Shown here piece by piece: positions 1 to 8,103 of a stretch of 64,000 nucleotides of DNA. Each line of letters begins with the position of its first letter. Position 1 is the first letter of the stretch. This stretch comes from CAYNWK01 sp964400875 (GTDB lineage: Bacteria; Chloroflexota; Anaerolineae; Anaerolineales; UBA4823), in assembly GCA_964400875.1 (NCBI GenBank), contig CAYNWK010000008.1, forward strand, positions 1-64,000. Reading direction: 5' to 3'. Both the position numbers and the translations under genes were made by a program. The notes below the pieces were generated by a model, which worked only from the letters and a program-made list of their open reading frames with translations, was not told where the DNA came from and searched no databases.

Positions 1-1
1 T

Positions 2-55
2 GATATCAAAGCCGCTCAGGTGGCCAAGAGATTGAAAATAACTTCACACTATTGA
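2..55 (+). CDS. 3' end of an upstream gene (partial, unidentified)
   Basis: The window opens in a reading frame that runs 17 codons and stops with TGA at 53-55. Its last residues (AAQVAKRLKITSHY) look like an ordinary basic C-terminus but are too short to name. The stop overlaps the TTG start of the next gene as TTGA, an arrangement typical of translational coupling, which is the main reason for thinking it is real. Confidence 0.3.
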   Translation, partial: DIKAAQVAKRLKITSHY

Positions 56-987
56 AGGACAAACAAAAAATCACGCCTTATTTATGGTTCGACGACCAGG
101 CGGAGGAAGCCGCCAAATTTTACGTATCGGTCTTCTCTTCGGCCCCGGGTGCGGCTTCTGGGGATAAAAATTCGGGGATAGGGAGCGTCACCCGCTACAA
201 CGCAGCGGTTGCGGAGGCCACCGGAAGACCGGAAGGGATGGCGATGACCGTGGAATTTCAGCTCGCCGGGCAAAGATTTATCGCCCTAAACGGCGGCCCC
301 GAATTCAACTTCACTCCGGCCATTTCTTTCTTCGTCACCTGCGGCACGGAAGCGGAAGTCGATCACCTTTGGAAGGAGTTATCCGATGGCGGAGAGGTCC
401 TGATGCCGCTGGATCGGTATCCTTTCAGCGAGAAATTCGGCTGGCTCAACGACAAGTATGGGGTCTCCTGGCAACTCAACCCGGGTGAGTCAGCCCAAAA
501 GATCACGCCGTTTCTCTTTTTTGTCGGCGAACAGCACGGCAAAGCCGAAGAAGCGATCAATTTTTACCGCTCTTTATTTGACAATTCGAGCATCACCCAC
601 GTCGAACGCTATGGCGAGAACCAGCTGCCGGAATTGGAAGGAACCGTGAGCCATGCCAGTTTTTCTCTGGCAGGACAGGATTTCATGGCAATGGACAGCA
701 ACCTGGAGCACAATTTTACCTTCACAGAAGCCATCTCTTTCTTCGTGGCCTGCGAGGATCAGGAAGAAGTGGACAAACTCTGGGAGAGGTTGATCGAAGG
801 CGGAGAAGAAGGACCTTGCGGCTGGCTGAAGGATCGATTCGGCGTCTCGTGGCAGATCATCCCTAACGCGCTGATGGAGATGCTTTCCGATCAGGATGCT
901 GAAAAAGCGGAAAGAGCAACCCAGGCGATGCTCCAAATGAAGAAAATCGATGTTGAAGGATTAAGAAAAGCCTACGCGGGTCGCTGA
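52..987 (+). CDS. Tandem VOC (PhnB/glyoxalase-like) protein
   Basis: This 311-residue protein carries two PhnB-type VOC domains in tandem, at about residues 5-146 and 149-265, each opening with an ITP[YF]L.F strand followed by an AEEA..FY helix motif. A polar tail of about 45 residues follows. The family is often annotated as 3-demethylubiquinone methyltransferase-like, but most members are uncharacterised cytoplasmic metal-dependent or binding proteins, so no reaction can be assigned. The start is TTG; no strong ribosome binding site is visible, but the preceding gene's stop overlaps it, and family members begin at this point. The duplication within one chain makes it about twice the usual length. 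Confidence 0.8.
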   Translation: MKDKQKITPYLWFDDQAEEAAKFYVSVFSSAPGAASGDKNSGIGSVTRYNAAVAEATGRPEGMAMTVEFQLAGQRFIALNGGPEFNFTPAISFFVTCGTEAEVDHLWKELSDGGEVLMPLDRYPFSEKFGWLNDKYGVSWQLNPGESAQKITPFLFFVGEQHGKAEEAINFYRSLFDNSSITHVERYGENQLPELEGTVSHASFSLAGQDFMAMDSNLEHNFTFTEAISFFVACEDQEEVDKLWERLIEGGEEGPCGWLKDRFGVSWQIIPNALMEMLSDQDAEKAERATQAMLQMKKIDVEGLRKAYAGR

Positions 988-1013
988 AAACGGAGCCGCC
1001 CGGCACAGTTCTG

Positions 1014-1643
1014 TTGAGGAACCAGGACTTGGAGAATCTGGTCACGATCACGATCCGCTCGACCCACTATTACCTGGTCGATACCGGGGCGGGCATGCTG
1101 ATGGTAGACGCCGGTTGGGCCGGCAGCCTGCCGGCGCTGGAGAGCCAGCTGCGCAGGTACAACCTCGATCTGACCCAGATCAGCTACGTGATGCTCACCC
1201 ACCATCACCCGGACCACGCCGGCCTGGCCCAGGAGATCAAGCAGGCCAGCCAGGCGCGGTTGATCATCCTGGAAAACCAGTTTCCTTTCCTGGAAGAACT
1301 GAGCGCGTTTTATGCGGGCAAAGGCGAATATGTGCCCATTCGCGTGGAAGCGGACGACCTGGTCCTGAAGGGCGAGAACAGGGCCGATCTAGCCCGGATC
1401 GGCATTCAGGGTGTGATCGTTGAGACTCCCGGTCACAGCGACGACAGCGTTTCATTGGCCCTGGACAGCGGCATGGTTTTCGTCGGCGACCTGCATCCAC
1501 CTAATTTTGTGACGGACGAGGCTCGTGAGGTTACCTGCCAGAGCTGGAAGAAGCTGCTGCGACTCAACCCCAGGACGGTTTATCCGGCCCACGGGAACCC
1601 ATTCCCAATCGAAGCCATCCGGGGATCGTTGACGCTCTGTTGA
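1014..1643 (+). CDS. Metallo-beta-lactamase-fold hydrolase
   Basis: The protein has 209 residues and the hallmark THHHPDHAG metal-binding motif at about 62-70. It also has a later GHSDDS histidine near 140, a VGD aspartate near 158 and a PAHGNPF histidine near the end. Together these give the binuclear metal site of glyoxalase II-like MBL hydrolases. The substrate is not evident. It starts with TTG 26 bases after the VOC gene, so the two probably share a transcript. It is cytoplasmic, without signal peptide. Confidence 0.85.
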   Translation: MRNQDLENLVTITIRSTHYYLVDTGAGMLMVDAGWAGSLPALESQLRRYNLDLTQISYVMLTHHHPDHAGLAQEIKQASQARLIILENQFPFLEELSAFYAGKGEYVPIRVEADDLVLKGENRADLARIGIQGVIVETPGHSDDSVSLALDSGMVFVGDLHPPNFVTDEAREVTCQSWKKLLRLNPRTVYPAHGNPFPIEAIRGSLTLC

Positions 1644-1710
1644 CCACCTACTCCTCTACTCTCTCAGTAACCAACGCAACTCCCGGAAAATAGTATCAGG
1701 AGGTAAGCCG

Positions 1711-2220
1711 ATGGCTGAAAAGAAACCGACGACCGAACTGCAACCGCAATTCAGCAGCGCGGGCGCTGAACCCACCGGGTGGGAGCAAGCGCGCGAGCGT
1801 CTGGAAGAGGCGGAGGTGTATTGGTTGACAACGGTGCGACCGGACGGTCGCCCGCACGTCACGCCGCTCGTATCCGTCTGGCTGGACGGCGCGCTCTATT
1901 TCTGCACGGGACCAGGCGAACGCAAAGCTCAGAACGTGGCGCATAACCGGGCGTGTGTGATCACGACTGGCTGCAACACCATCGACAACGAATTCGATCT
2001 CGTCCTGGAAGGGGAAGCTGTACAGGTGGAAGACGAGACCAAGCTGCAGCGCGTTGCCGACAGGTACACCGCAAAATATGACCCACCCTTCAACTATACC
2101 GTGCGGGACGGCGCTTTTTACGGGGTCGGAGGCAGATCGCTGGTGTATGAAGTAAGGCCGTCGAAGGCCTTCGGGTTCGGCAGAGGCGGGATTTTCAGCC
2201 AGACCCGCTGGCGCTTCTGA
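1711..2220 (+). CDS. Pyridoxamine 5'-phosphate oxidase-fold protein
   Basis: This 169-residue protein matches the PNPOx-like split-barrel flavin or F420-binding family. After an N-terminal helix it has the characteristic strand order YWLTTVRPDGRPHVTPLVSVW, then a substrate-pocket region with FCTGPGERK. Such proteins are usually FMN- or F420-dependent reductases or heme-binding proteins; sequence alone does not separate these. A strong ribosome binding site (AGGAGG, about 1699-1704) fixes the ATG start. Confidence 0.8.
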   Translation: MAEKKPTTELQPQFSSAGAEPTGWEQARERLEEAEVYWLTTVRPDGRPHVTPLVSVWLDGALYFCTGPGERKAQNVAHNRACVITTGCNTIDNEFDLVLEGEAVQVEDETKLQRVADRYTAKYDPPFNYTVRDGAFYGVGGRSLVYEVRPSKAFGFGRGGIFSQTRWRF

Positions 2221-2239
2221 TGGAATTTATCAGAGTCTA

Positions 2240-3079
2240 ATGGACTCCCCGCTTCTAGCCGCGATATTTGCGCTTTCCGCGGCTACTGCCTGGGGTTCGG
2301 GCGATTTCACTAGTGGATTGGCCGCTCGTCGCGTCGGCCCTTTCTACACAGTGTTCGTTTCCTACACGGTAGGGCTGATCGCGCTGGTGATCGCTGCGCT
2401 GGCTCGAAGCGAGCGGCTGCCGCCGCCCCCCGACCTGGTGTGGGGAGGGTTAGCTGGGCTTTTTGGAATGGTCGGGCTGGGATTCCTGTTGAGGGGCTTC
2501 ACAACAGGGCGAATGGGCATCGTAGCCCCCGTGTCTGCTGTTCTGGCGACCGCCGTACCGGTCTTATTCTCTGCGTTTACGGAAGGGCTGCCTCGCGAAC
2601 TGCAATTGCTGGGCTTTGGGCTGGCCATTGTCAGCATCTGGCTGCTCTCTCGTCCAGAAAAGCTTGGCGGTCGCCCGGAAGGTCTAGGTTTGGCGCTGCT
2701 GGCCGGGACGGGATTTGGGTTTTTCTTTACTGCTCTCGGTCAGGTGGGGGAGAGTGCGGTCTTCTGGCCTTTGGTGGCAGGCCGGCTGGTCGCCTGTGCG
2801 CTGATGGCAGTCTTCGCGCTTTCCACACGACGGCCGATCATCCCGGCGGGCTTGCCGATACGTCTATTGATCCTGGTGGGTGTTCTGGATGTGAGCGGCA
2901 ACCTGTTCTTTTTACTGGCAATTCAAAGTGGGCGGCTCGACGTCGCCTCCGTGTTGGCCTCCTTCTATCCGGCGGTGACGGCTATCCTGGCGTGGCTGAT
3001 CGCCCGGGAGCAGATTGCCAAACTCCAAGCGATCGGCGTGATCTTAGCCGTCCTGGCGATCGTGCTGATCACCTTATGA
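2240..3079 (+). CDS. EamA/DMT-family transporter
   Basis: A 279-residue hydrophobic protein with about ten membrane segments arranged as two EamA repeats (about 1-137 and 143-279), the architecture of drug/metabolite transporters. The first repeat begins with AATAWGSGDF, the usual DMT start. The exported or imported compound cannot be predicted. It begins 20 bases after the PNPOx-like gene and may be cotranscribed with it. Confidence 0.85.
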   Translation: MDSPLLAAIFALSAATAWGSGDFTSGLAARRVGPFYTVFVSYTVGLIALVIAALARSERLPPPPDLVWGGLAGLFGMVGLGFLLRGFTTGRMGIVAPVSAVLATAVPVLFSAFTEGLPRELQLLGFGLAIVSIWLLSRPEKLGGRPEGLGLALLAGTGFGFFFTALGQVGESAVFWPLVAGRLVACALMAVFALSTRRPIIPAGLPIRLLILVGVLDVSGNLFFLLAIQSGRLDVASVLASFYPAVTAILAWLIAREQIAKLQAIGVILAVLAIVLITL

Positions 3080-3200
3080 AAGTTAGAAGCGTTAGGCGGC
3101 GAGCAAACACGAAACATTTCCTGGCCCTGGTGGTTGGGTTATCCGGACGGCGGCGACACTGATCCACGATGCCGCGCTCGGCATCCCCGAGTATTTGACC

Positions 3201-3229
3201 TTGATCCTGGATGATACTTCCATTACAAT
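3201..3229 (+). promoter_or_regulatory. Sigma-70-like promoter of the sortase-like gene
   Basis: TTGATC at 3201-3206 and TACAAT at 3224-3229 are separated by exactly 17 bases. Transcription would start near 3236, upstream of a terminator-like hairpin and the ribosome binding site of the next gene. Confidence 0.5.
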
Positions 3230-3250
3230 ATCGCCCCTGCAGGATAGATT

Positions 3251-3275
3251 GGCCTGATTTCAGGCCTTTTTCTTT
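3251..3275 (+). terminator. Intrinsic terminator or attenuator hairpin
   Basis: GGCCTG, a four-base loop, CAGGCC and then a T-rich tract (TTTTTCTTT). It lies 172 bases after the EamA gene and directly before the GGAGGAG ribosome binding site at 3276-3282. It could end the upstream transcript or, since a promoter lies upstream of it, act as a leader attenuator. Confidence 0.65.
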
Positions 3276-3287
3276 GGAGGAGCCACT

Positions 3288-4220
3288 TTGCGATCTGTTC
3301 GCCTCGTTTTAACCTATGCTACGCTGTTCGTATTTGGCCTGCTGGCTGCGCTGTACGTGGTTGCGAGACCTACAATTCCGGCGCAGCGTCTCAGCGCTTC
3401 TGAGAAGTCTGCCGAGTTCGACGGTCTGCCGGTTGCCGCCTCGGGCGGTCCTGCCAGCATGCCGGTCACCGGTGTTGAAGGCCAAATCGAGACCTTCGGA
3501 CGAGCGGAATTTAAGGAACAATTCGGATATGCACGGGTAACTGTTCCGGAAGCCAAGCAGCCGGCTCCCGAGGTGGTGATCGCAACCGCTACAGCTCGCC
3601 CACCGACGCCGGCTCCCATGCAGACCGAGCCAACGCCCGAGGGTTCTACGGATAAGCCAGAAGTGGAGGCCGACTTGCAGGAGCTGCCGGTTAAGCAGGC
3701 GCTCGCCACACAAAGCGCCCTGCCGGGTCTGGAGGATTTCGTGCATTCGGTCGCCGGAGGACCGTTGGAAGCGCTGCGGGGAATATATGTGCCGGGGATC
3801 ATGGCTATAGGGGTCGTGCAGCAGCCTGGCGACGATCCTGCTTTTGTCTCCCCGGAAGAAAATACGGCCACCCAATTTCAGAGCGCTGAGCCTTTCGGTG
3901 TGTTGGGATTGCTGGCGCATAATTACCTGGCCGGCCGTTACTTCTACAGCCTGAACTCGGGCCAGGAGATTTTCCTGGTCTTTGGCGATGGCAGCACGCG
4001 CCGCTACCAGGTTACCGAGATCTCCCAATACGAGCGGTTGACTCTGGGCGACGTGCACAGCGATTTTCTGGACCTCGCTACGGGACAGACCCTGGATGCA
4101 GCGCAGCTCTTCGCCCGGTACTACGACGGCCCCCACCACGTAACGCTGCAGACTTGTATCGAGAAGGATGGAGTCTGGAATTGGGGAGTGCAGTTTACGC
4201 GGGCAGAACCAGTGGACTGA
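3288..4220 (+). CDS. Sortase-like transpeptidase domain protein (class E/F type)
   Basis: The 310-residue protein starts with one membrane anchor (about 8-26), continues with a long Pro/Thr-rich linker (about 85-125), and ends in a sortase-fold domain (about 165-306). The presumed catalytic residues are visible: His211 in LLAHNYLAG, Cys290 in VTLQTCIEKDG and Arg305 in VQFTRAE. The TLxTC signature is the family hallmark. Sortases cleave sorting signals in exported proteins and join them to an acceptor; in Chloroflexota their targets are mostly unknown. The start is TTG, preceded by a strong GGAGGAG site. The convergent neighbour is a LysM surface protein with internal IPDTG motifs, which may or may not be a partner. 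Confidence 0.75.
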   Translation: MRSVRLVLTYATLFVFGLLAALYVVARPTIPAQRLSASEKSAEFDGLPVAASGGPASMPVTGVEGQIETFGRAEFKEQFGYARVTVPEAKQPAPEVVIATATARPPTPAPMQTEPTPEGSTDKPEVEADLQELPVKQALATQSALPGLEDFVHSVAGGPLEALRGIYVPGIMAIGVVQQPGDDPAFVSPEENTATQFQSAEPFGVLGLLAHNYLAGRYFYSLNSGQEIFLVFGDGSTRRYQVTEISQYERLTLGDVHSDFLDLATGQTLDAAQLFARYYDGPHHVTLQTCIEKDGVWNWGVQFTRAEPVD

Positions 4221-4225
4221 TCGGT

Positions 4226-4274
4226 AAAGTTAAGGTGTTCAGGCCGGCGAAGCCGGCCTGAACACCTTAACTTT
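4226..4274. terminator. Bidirectional terminator hairpin
   Basis: A perfect 23-base inverted repeat (arms 4226-4248 and 4252-4274, loop GAA) whose outer ends are AAAG and CTTTATTT. It lies between two convergent genes, the expected place for a shared terminator. Confidence 0.85.
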
Positions 4275-4295
4275 ATTTGGTTGATTGCTATACGA

Positions 4296-5357
4296 TTACC
4301 TTGCCGGGATGACGATGCGCTGACCGGGAATGATCAGGCTGGGATCGTCGACCTGCGGATTGGCCTCCAGCAAGGCGTCTACGGTGGTGCGGAACTGAAC
4401 GGAGATCCCACTCAAGGTGTCGCCGCTCTGCACGATGTAGGCCGGCTGCCCGGTATCAGGGATCACGGTGACTGGTTCAGGGATGGTCAGCCGCTCTCCT
4501 GGATAAATCAGCCGGGTGTCCTCGATCTGCGAGTTCACCGACATCAATTCATCCACGGTCGTGCCGAAGTGGACGGCGATCTCGCTCAGCGTGTCGCCCT
4601 CTTCCACTGTGTAAACTCGCCTGCCGGTGTCCGGAATGACCACCAGCGTCCCAGGCAGCACGAGCACCTGTCCGGGAGTGATCAGGCGGGAGTCTTCGAT
4701 GGTCGGGTTAGCCCTGAGTAAGGCGGCTACCGAGGTATTGAACTGGGCAGCAATCCCACTCAGCGTGTCGCCGCTTTGCACCGTATAGGTGCGCGCCTCT
4801 GCTTCAGAAGTGACCTGAAATTCAGCGACGAGGGTTAAGCCGCCTCCCTGTGTGGCAGCCATGATCCCCCGGGTCCGTCCCGTGTTTGCACTCCGAGGGA
4901 TCTTCACCTGGGTGGTGAAGCGGCCCCGGGCATCCGTCTGAACCAGATGAATCGTGACCGGTTCTGTGTTCAAAACACCGGGTCCCACCCGGATTTCACT
5001 GTTCGCCGGATAGTTCACGCCGGTGACCGTGATCGTCGTTCCTGCCGGACCGGAGGTCGGTTGGAGGATCAGGCTGGCGCTGCCCGTGTCCGGAATAGTT
5101 CCGGAGGGGATGTCCAACACAGTTCCGGGATAGATCAGGTCGGCATCCTCGATCTGCGGGTTAGCCGCTAACAAGGCGCTTACAGACGTATCGCAGGTTT
5201 GTGCAATATCGCTCAAGGTATCACCTGAGCGAATGGTGTATTCGGTTCCACAAACTGATTGCGCCATGGCATTCTGCGTGGGGCTCAATGTCATAATCAG
5301 CATGGCGACAATGACCAGTAGGGTGAAGAAGTGTCCTTTTTTAAGGTGCTTCCTCAT
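4296..5357 (-). CDS. Secreted protein with four LysM domains and an Ig-like insert
   Basis: The 353-residue product has a signal peptide (hydrophobic 10-25, AMA cleavage near 32). LysM 1 is at 39-83, a beta-rich Ig/IPT-like domain at about 96-184, and LysM 2-4 at 190-234, 248-293 and 307-351. Each LysM carries the (S/E)GDTLS(D/G/E)I motif. LysM binds peptidoglycan or other GlcNAc polymers, so the protein is probably retained at the cell surface; no enzymatic domain is present. Linkers carry IPDTG three times (88-92, 241-245, 299-303), a motif reminiscent of sortase signals, though internal and without following membrane segments. The ATG is preceded by an AGGAGGTGAT ribosome binding site. Confidence 0.9.
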   Translation of the reverse strand: MRKHLKKGHFFTLLVIVAMLIMTLSPTQNAMAQSVCGTEYTIRSGDTLSDIAQTCDTSVSALLAANPQIEDADLIYPGTVLDIPSGTIPDTGSASLILQPTSGPAGTTITVTGVNYPANSEIRVGPGVLNTEPVTIHLVQTDARGRFTTQVKIPRSANTGRTRGIMAATQGGGLTLVAEFQVTSEAEARTYTVQSGDTLSGIAAQFNTSVAALLRANPTIEDSRLITPGQVLVLPGTLVVIPDTGRRVYTVEEGDTLSEIAVHFGTTVDELMSVNSQIEDTRLIYPGERLTIPEPVTVIPDTGQPAYIVQSGDTLSGISVQFRTTVDALLEANPQVDDPSLIIPGQRIVIPAR

Positions 5358-5685
5358 TGGTACGTATCACCTCCTGATGATAGGGTTTACTTTTGTCTCC
5401 GGCGCTTCTCACCCGCACGCCAGCCGCGCATTTCATAGACCTGCGAGGGTTGGGGGCGCAGGTTCTTCGGCCGTCTCTGGGTAAACTTGGTCCGGAGAAA
5501 CATTTCGGGCCGGGGATTAACCCTCGCGGTTGGTCGCTAACAGACGCGTGATTGGGAGCGGCGGGCTCTCTCAGCCGGACGCTCTTTAGATAGTCTGCGT
5601 TGCTTCGTTAGCGCAGGATGTGGTTTACGCGTCGTTCCCTTGATCTTTCCCCCTGCCAATGCGCTAATTGTTATGTTACATTAAT
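5358..5685 (-). other. Long untranslated leader of the LysM gene
   Basis: No gene is visible between the LysM start and the promoter at 5686-5714, leaving a leader of about 320 bases. On the minus strand it can form a GACGCGT/ACGCGTC long-range pairing that encloses smaller stems, and nearer the gene an ACCTGCG/CGCAGGT hairpin (about 5437-5461). I could not match it confidently to any known riboswitch. It may be a structured regulatory leader. Confidence 0.4.
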
Positions 5686-5714
5686 ACTATAAGGGATTGG
5701 AGAAGCCTCGTCAA
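5686..5714 (-). promoter_or_regulatory. Sigma-70 promoter for the LysM gene
   Basis: Read on the minus strand, TTGACG (5714-5709) and TATAGT (5691-5686) are spaced by 17 bases. The start of transcription would be near 5679. Confidence 0.65.
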
Positions 5715-5726
5715 TGGGGGATTTCC

Positions 5727-6638
5727 CTACCTTTCGACCACTTCCCGGTAGTATTTTCCCCAATTAGGCCGCCGGCCATCGATGTCGGTGAAGCCATATT
5801 CCTCCGCCAGGCCCCAGGAACTCAGCGCCTGCCCTGTTTTCTCGATAGCGTCCGGGTCTGCAGCTAAGGCGGCGATTGCCCGCCCGACGAAGTAAGGCGT
5901 TTCGGATGCGATGAAATGGGGATCTTGCCGGGCGCCCTCAAGCCAGTTCTCCTCGGTCACGCCGAAGTGCTCAAGCATCGCCTCGGAGCGCAGGAAGCCG
6001 GGCGTGACCGCCAGGGCGGTGACCCCGTGCGGTCGCAGATCTTCAGCCATGGCGTAGGCCAGCCGGATGGCGGAGGTCTTCGCCAGATCGTAGAACAGGT
6101 TGCCGCGATAATCCAGCGTATCGCCGTCGGTGATCTCGACGATCAGGCCTTTGCCTCGAGCGACCATCAGGGGCGCGGCAAAGCGGCTGGTGATGATATG
6201 GGAATGCACCGCCCGGGTCTGCATCAGCAGGCCTTTTTCCAGGCTGAGTTCCCAAAAGGGCGCGCCCCATTCAGCCAGTTGATCCCCGCCCCAGACATCG
6301 TTGACCAGCACGTCGAGCTGCCCGTGTTCCTCGCGGACGGTATCGAACAGCGCCGCAACCTGTTCGGGAATGGTGTGATCAACCTGCCTGGGGATGCCCA
6401 CACCCCCGTAGCGGGTGACCATCTCGGCGGTCTCCTCGATGGTTTCGGGGCGGTTCTGCAGTTCGAACGGGGAGGCACCGGATGGAATTGAGTCGTGACG
6501 GTTGGCGCGCGTGCTGCGGCCTGTGCAAATTACCGTCGCGCCGGCTTCGCCAAGCATGCAAGCGATGCCGCGTCCTGCGCCGCGCGTCGCTCCGGCGACG
6601 ACAGCGAGTTTACCGCTTAAAGGTCTCACGGCAAGCAT
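5727..6638 (-). CDS. Short-chain dehydrogenase/reductase
   Basis: A 303-residue SDR. It has the nucleotide-binding GATRGAGRG motif at about 16-24, a DVLVNDVWGG segment corresponding to the NNAG strand, and a YDLAKTSAIRL catalytic YxxxK. The region between Rossmann strands 2 and 3 is longer than usual. It is an NAD(P)-dependent oxidoreductase of unknown substrate. It begins two bases after the stop of the upstream GNAT-like gene, so the two are almost certainly one operon. Confidence 0.88.
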   Translation of the reverse strand: MLAVRPLSGKLAVVAGATRGAGRGIACMLGEAGATVICTGRSTRANRHDSIPSGASPFELQNRPETIEETAEMVTRYGGVGIPRQVDHTIPEQVAALFDTVREEHGQLDVLVNDVWGGDQLAEWGAPFWELSLEKGLLMQTRAVHSHIITSRFAAPLMVARGKGLIVEITDGDTLDYRGNLFYDLAKTSAIRLAYAMAEDLRPHGVTALAVTPGFLRSEAMLEHFGVTEENWLEGARQDPHFIASETPYFVGRAIAALAADPDAIEKTGQALSSWGLAEEYGFTDIDGRRPNWGKYYREVVER

Positions 6639-6640
6639 TC

Positions 6641-7492
6641 TTAATAAATGGGTTTCTCGACCAGGACCAGTTCCTCCCAGCCTTCATTCAACAACACCTG
6701 GTCGATGACGAATAGTTCGCTGAAGCCGTTAGCCAGGAAAAACGGCAGCGGCCCGTTGGGAAAAGCGCTGCGCCGGCCGGCGACTGCCTGCACGCGTTCA
6801 TAACCGTGCTCGGCCAGGTGGGCGAACAATCGCTCAAGCAGCGCGGCCCGGTAATCCGGGCCGCGCGCCAGCCCGTAGATACAGGTGATCAACGCGTAAG
6901 AAGCGCGCTTCTCCGGCAGCGGGTATGGGACCAGGTTGGCAGGCAGGAATTCCACTACTCCAACCGGGCTCTCTCTCCGGTATGCAACGTAACCCAGCGC
7001 GCCTCGCGGTAAGCCCGCCTGCATATAGGACAGCCACTCCCCTTTGGCCTGACGACCTTGCCGAGCGCCGCCTGGATGACAAAGCAAACAGGCGTCTTCG
7101 TAATTGTATTCACCAAGGGGATGGATGCGTTCCGGGGTGGCTGCCGGGACAGGCGTTTGCGGTTGGGTTGGCTTGGTGTTGAGCGGACCAAATCGAGCCA
7201 AGCGCGCCAGGGTATCTGCCTGGGTGGGAGAAGGCAGGCGCAGCCGCTGGTTGATCACGGTGAGGAATGGAAAGAAGAGGTGATGCTCTTCGGCCAGGTC
7301 AGGTTTGGCCATCACGTCTACGACGTCCAGCGTCCCCCCGGTCCGGTCGGCGGCGAGCTGAGCCTGGCCGATGGACCAGGTGGTCCAGGGGCATTGAAAA
7401 CCGAAGTGCAGCACGAGGAAATGGGGGTCCATGAACTCCATGAGGTCGATCCCCGAACGAGGGTTGGCAGGGGGCGTCTGCCGAGCGCCCAT
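6641..7492 (-). CDS. Thioredoxin-like/GNAT fusion protein (YoaP-like)
   Basis: The protein has 283 residues. The N-terminal third contains a thioredoxin-like segment with FGFQCPWTTW, a single-cysteine variant of a CxxC active site. The C-terminal half (about 150-265) reads as an acetyltransferase-like domain, with GYVAYRRESPVGVVEFLPA and FFLANGFSEL segments. This order resembles proteins annotated as YoaP-like or N-acetyltransferase. The middle holds a Cys-containing EDACLLCHPG segment. The first ATG is used here; an internal ATG 18 codons later is a possible alternative start. The substrate is unknown. Confidence 0.6.
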   Translation of the reverse strand: MGARQTPPANPRSGIDLMEFMDPHFLVLHFGFQCPWTTWSIGQAQLAADRTGGTLDVVDVMAKPDLAEEHHLFFPFLTVINQRLRLPSPTQADTLARLARFGPLNTKPTQPQTPVPAATPERIHPLGEYNYEDACLLCHPGGARQGRQAKGEWLSYMQAGLPRGALGYVAYRRESPVGVVEFLPANLVPYPLPEKRASYALITCIYGLARGPDYRAALLERLFAHLAEHGYERVQAVAGRRSAFPNGPLPFFLANGFSELFVIDQVLLNEGWEELVLVEKPIY

Positions 7493-7555
7493 GATCTTGC
7501 TGCCAACTACGAAAGTCTAGCTTTAATTGTATATCGAATTTGCAGGATTTTTCGA

Positions 7556-8077
7556 TCAATCCTGCGCGCCGAGCTCTGCCAATAGCTTTCTCCCGCGGGC
7601 GCGCATCGCCGGGCTGCCCTTAGCGGTCAGCTGCTCCAGCACCGGGATCACCTTTTGGCGTAAGCTGGCGTCGCCTGCAGCCAGCTCGGCCAGGGCTTGC
7701 ATCGCATTGGTTTTGACGATCTTGCTGTCGTCCTCCAGATAATCGAAGAGCAGCGCCACAGCGAGCTGGCGCTCGCGAGCATCGAGGCGCAGGCGGGGGA
7801 TCAGCTGGGCAACGTGCCAGCGCATTTCTTGCCGGCCTTGTGAGGCGACCTGGTCGAGCAGCATCTCCGTGTAAGGCTGCAGCCATTCAGGCCGCCGAGC
7901 GCTGATCTTTTCCAACGCGTCGGCGGCGCGCATGCGCACCAGCTCGTCTTCCGCGAACAAGCCTTGAAAGAGCGGCTCGAAGAGCGCCTCATCCTCGAGT
8001 ACTTGGGCGACGACTTCATCGACCCGCCCTATTGAGCGCCGGTCGCCGCCGGTCAGCTTTTCCAGGATGGTGTGCAT
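7556..8077 (-). CDS. HEAT-repeat protein
   Basis: A 173-residue alpha-helical protein built of HEAT-like repeats, with phrases such as DELVRMRAADALEKIS and SKIVKTNAMQALAELA. Such proteins act as binding scaffolds and have no catalytic residues. The ATG at 8077 is preferred over an upstream in-frame start because the upstream stretch is the antisense of the DinB gene and is not protein-like. It follows the DinB gene by 26 bases. Confidence 0.75.
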   Translation of the reverse strand: MHTILEKLTGGDRRSIGRVDEVVAQVLEDEALFEPLFQGLFAEDELVRMRAADALEKISARRPEWLQPYTEMLLDQVASQGRQEMRWHVAQLIPRLRLDARERQLAVALLFDYLEDDSKIVKTNAMQALAELAAGDASLRQKVIPVLEQLTAKGSPAMRARGRKLLAELGAQD

Positions 8078-8103
8078 AAGGATGTTCTCTACTGAGGGAT
8101 TAT

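Noticed and set aside
5358..5680. Known cyclic-di-AMP (ydaO) riboswitch upstream of the LysM gene
   Set aside because: The characteristic conserved blocks could not be aligned; only general hairpins and a loose GGGTTAATCC resemblance were found.
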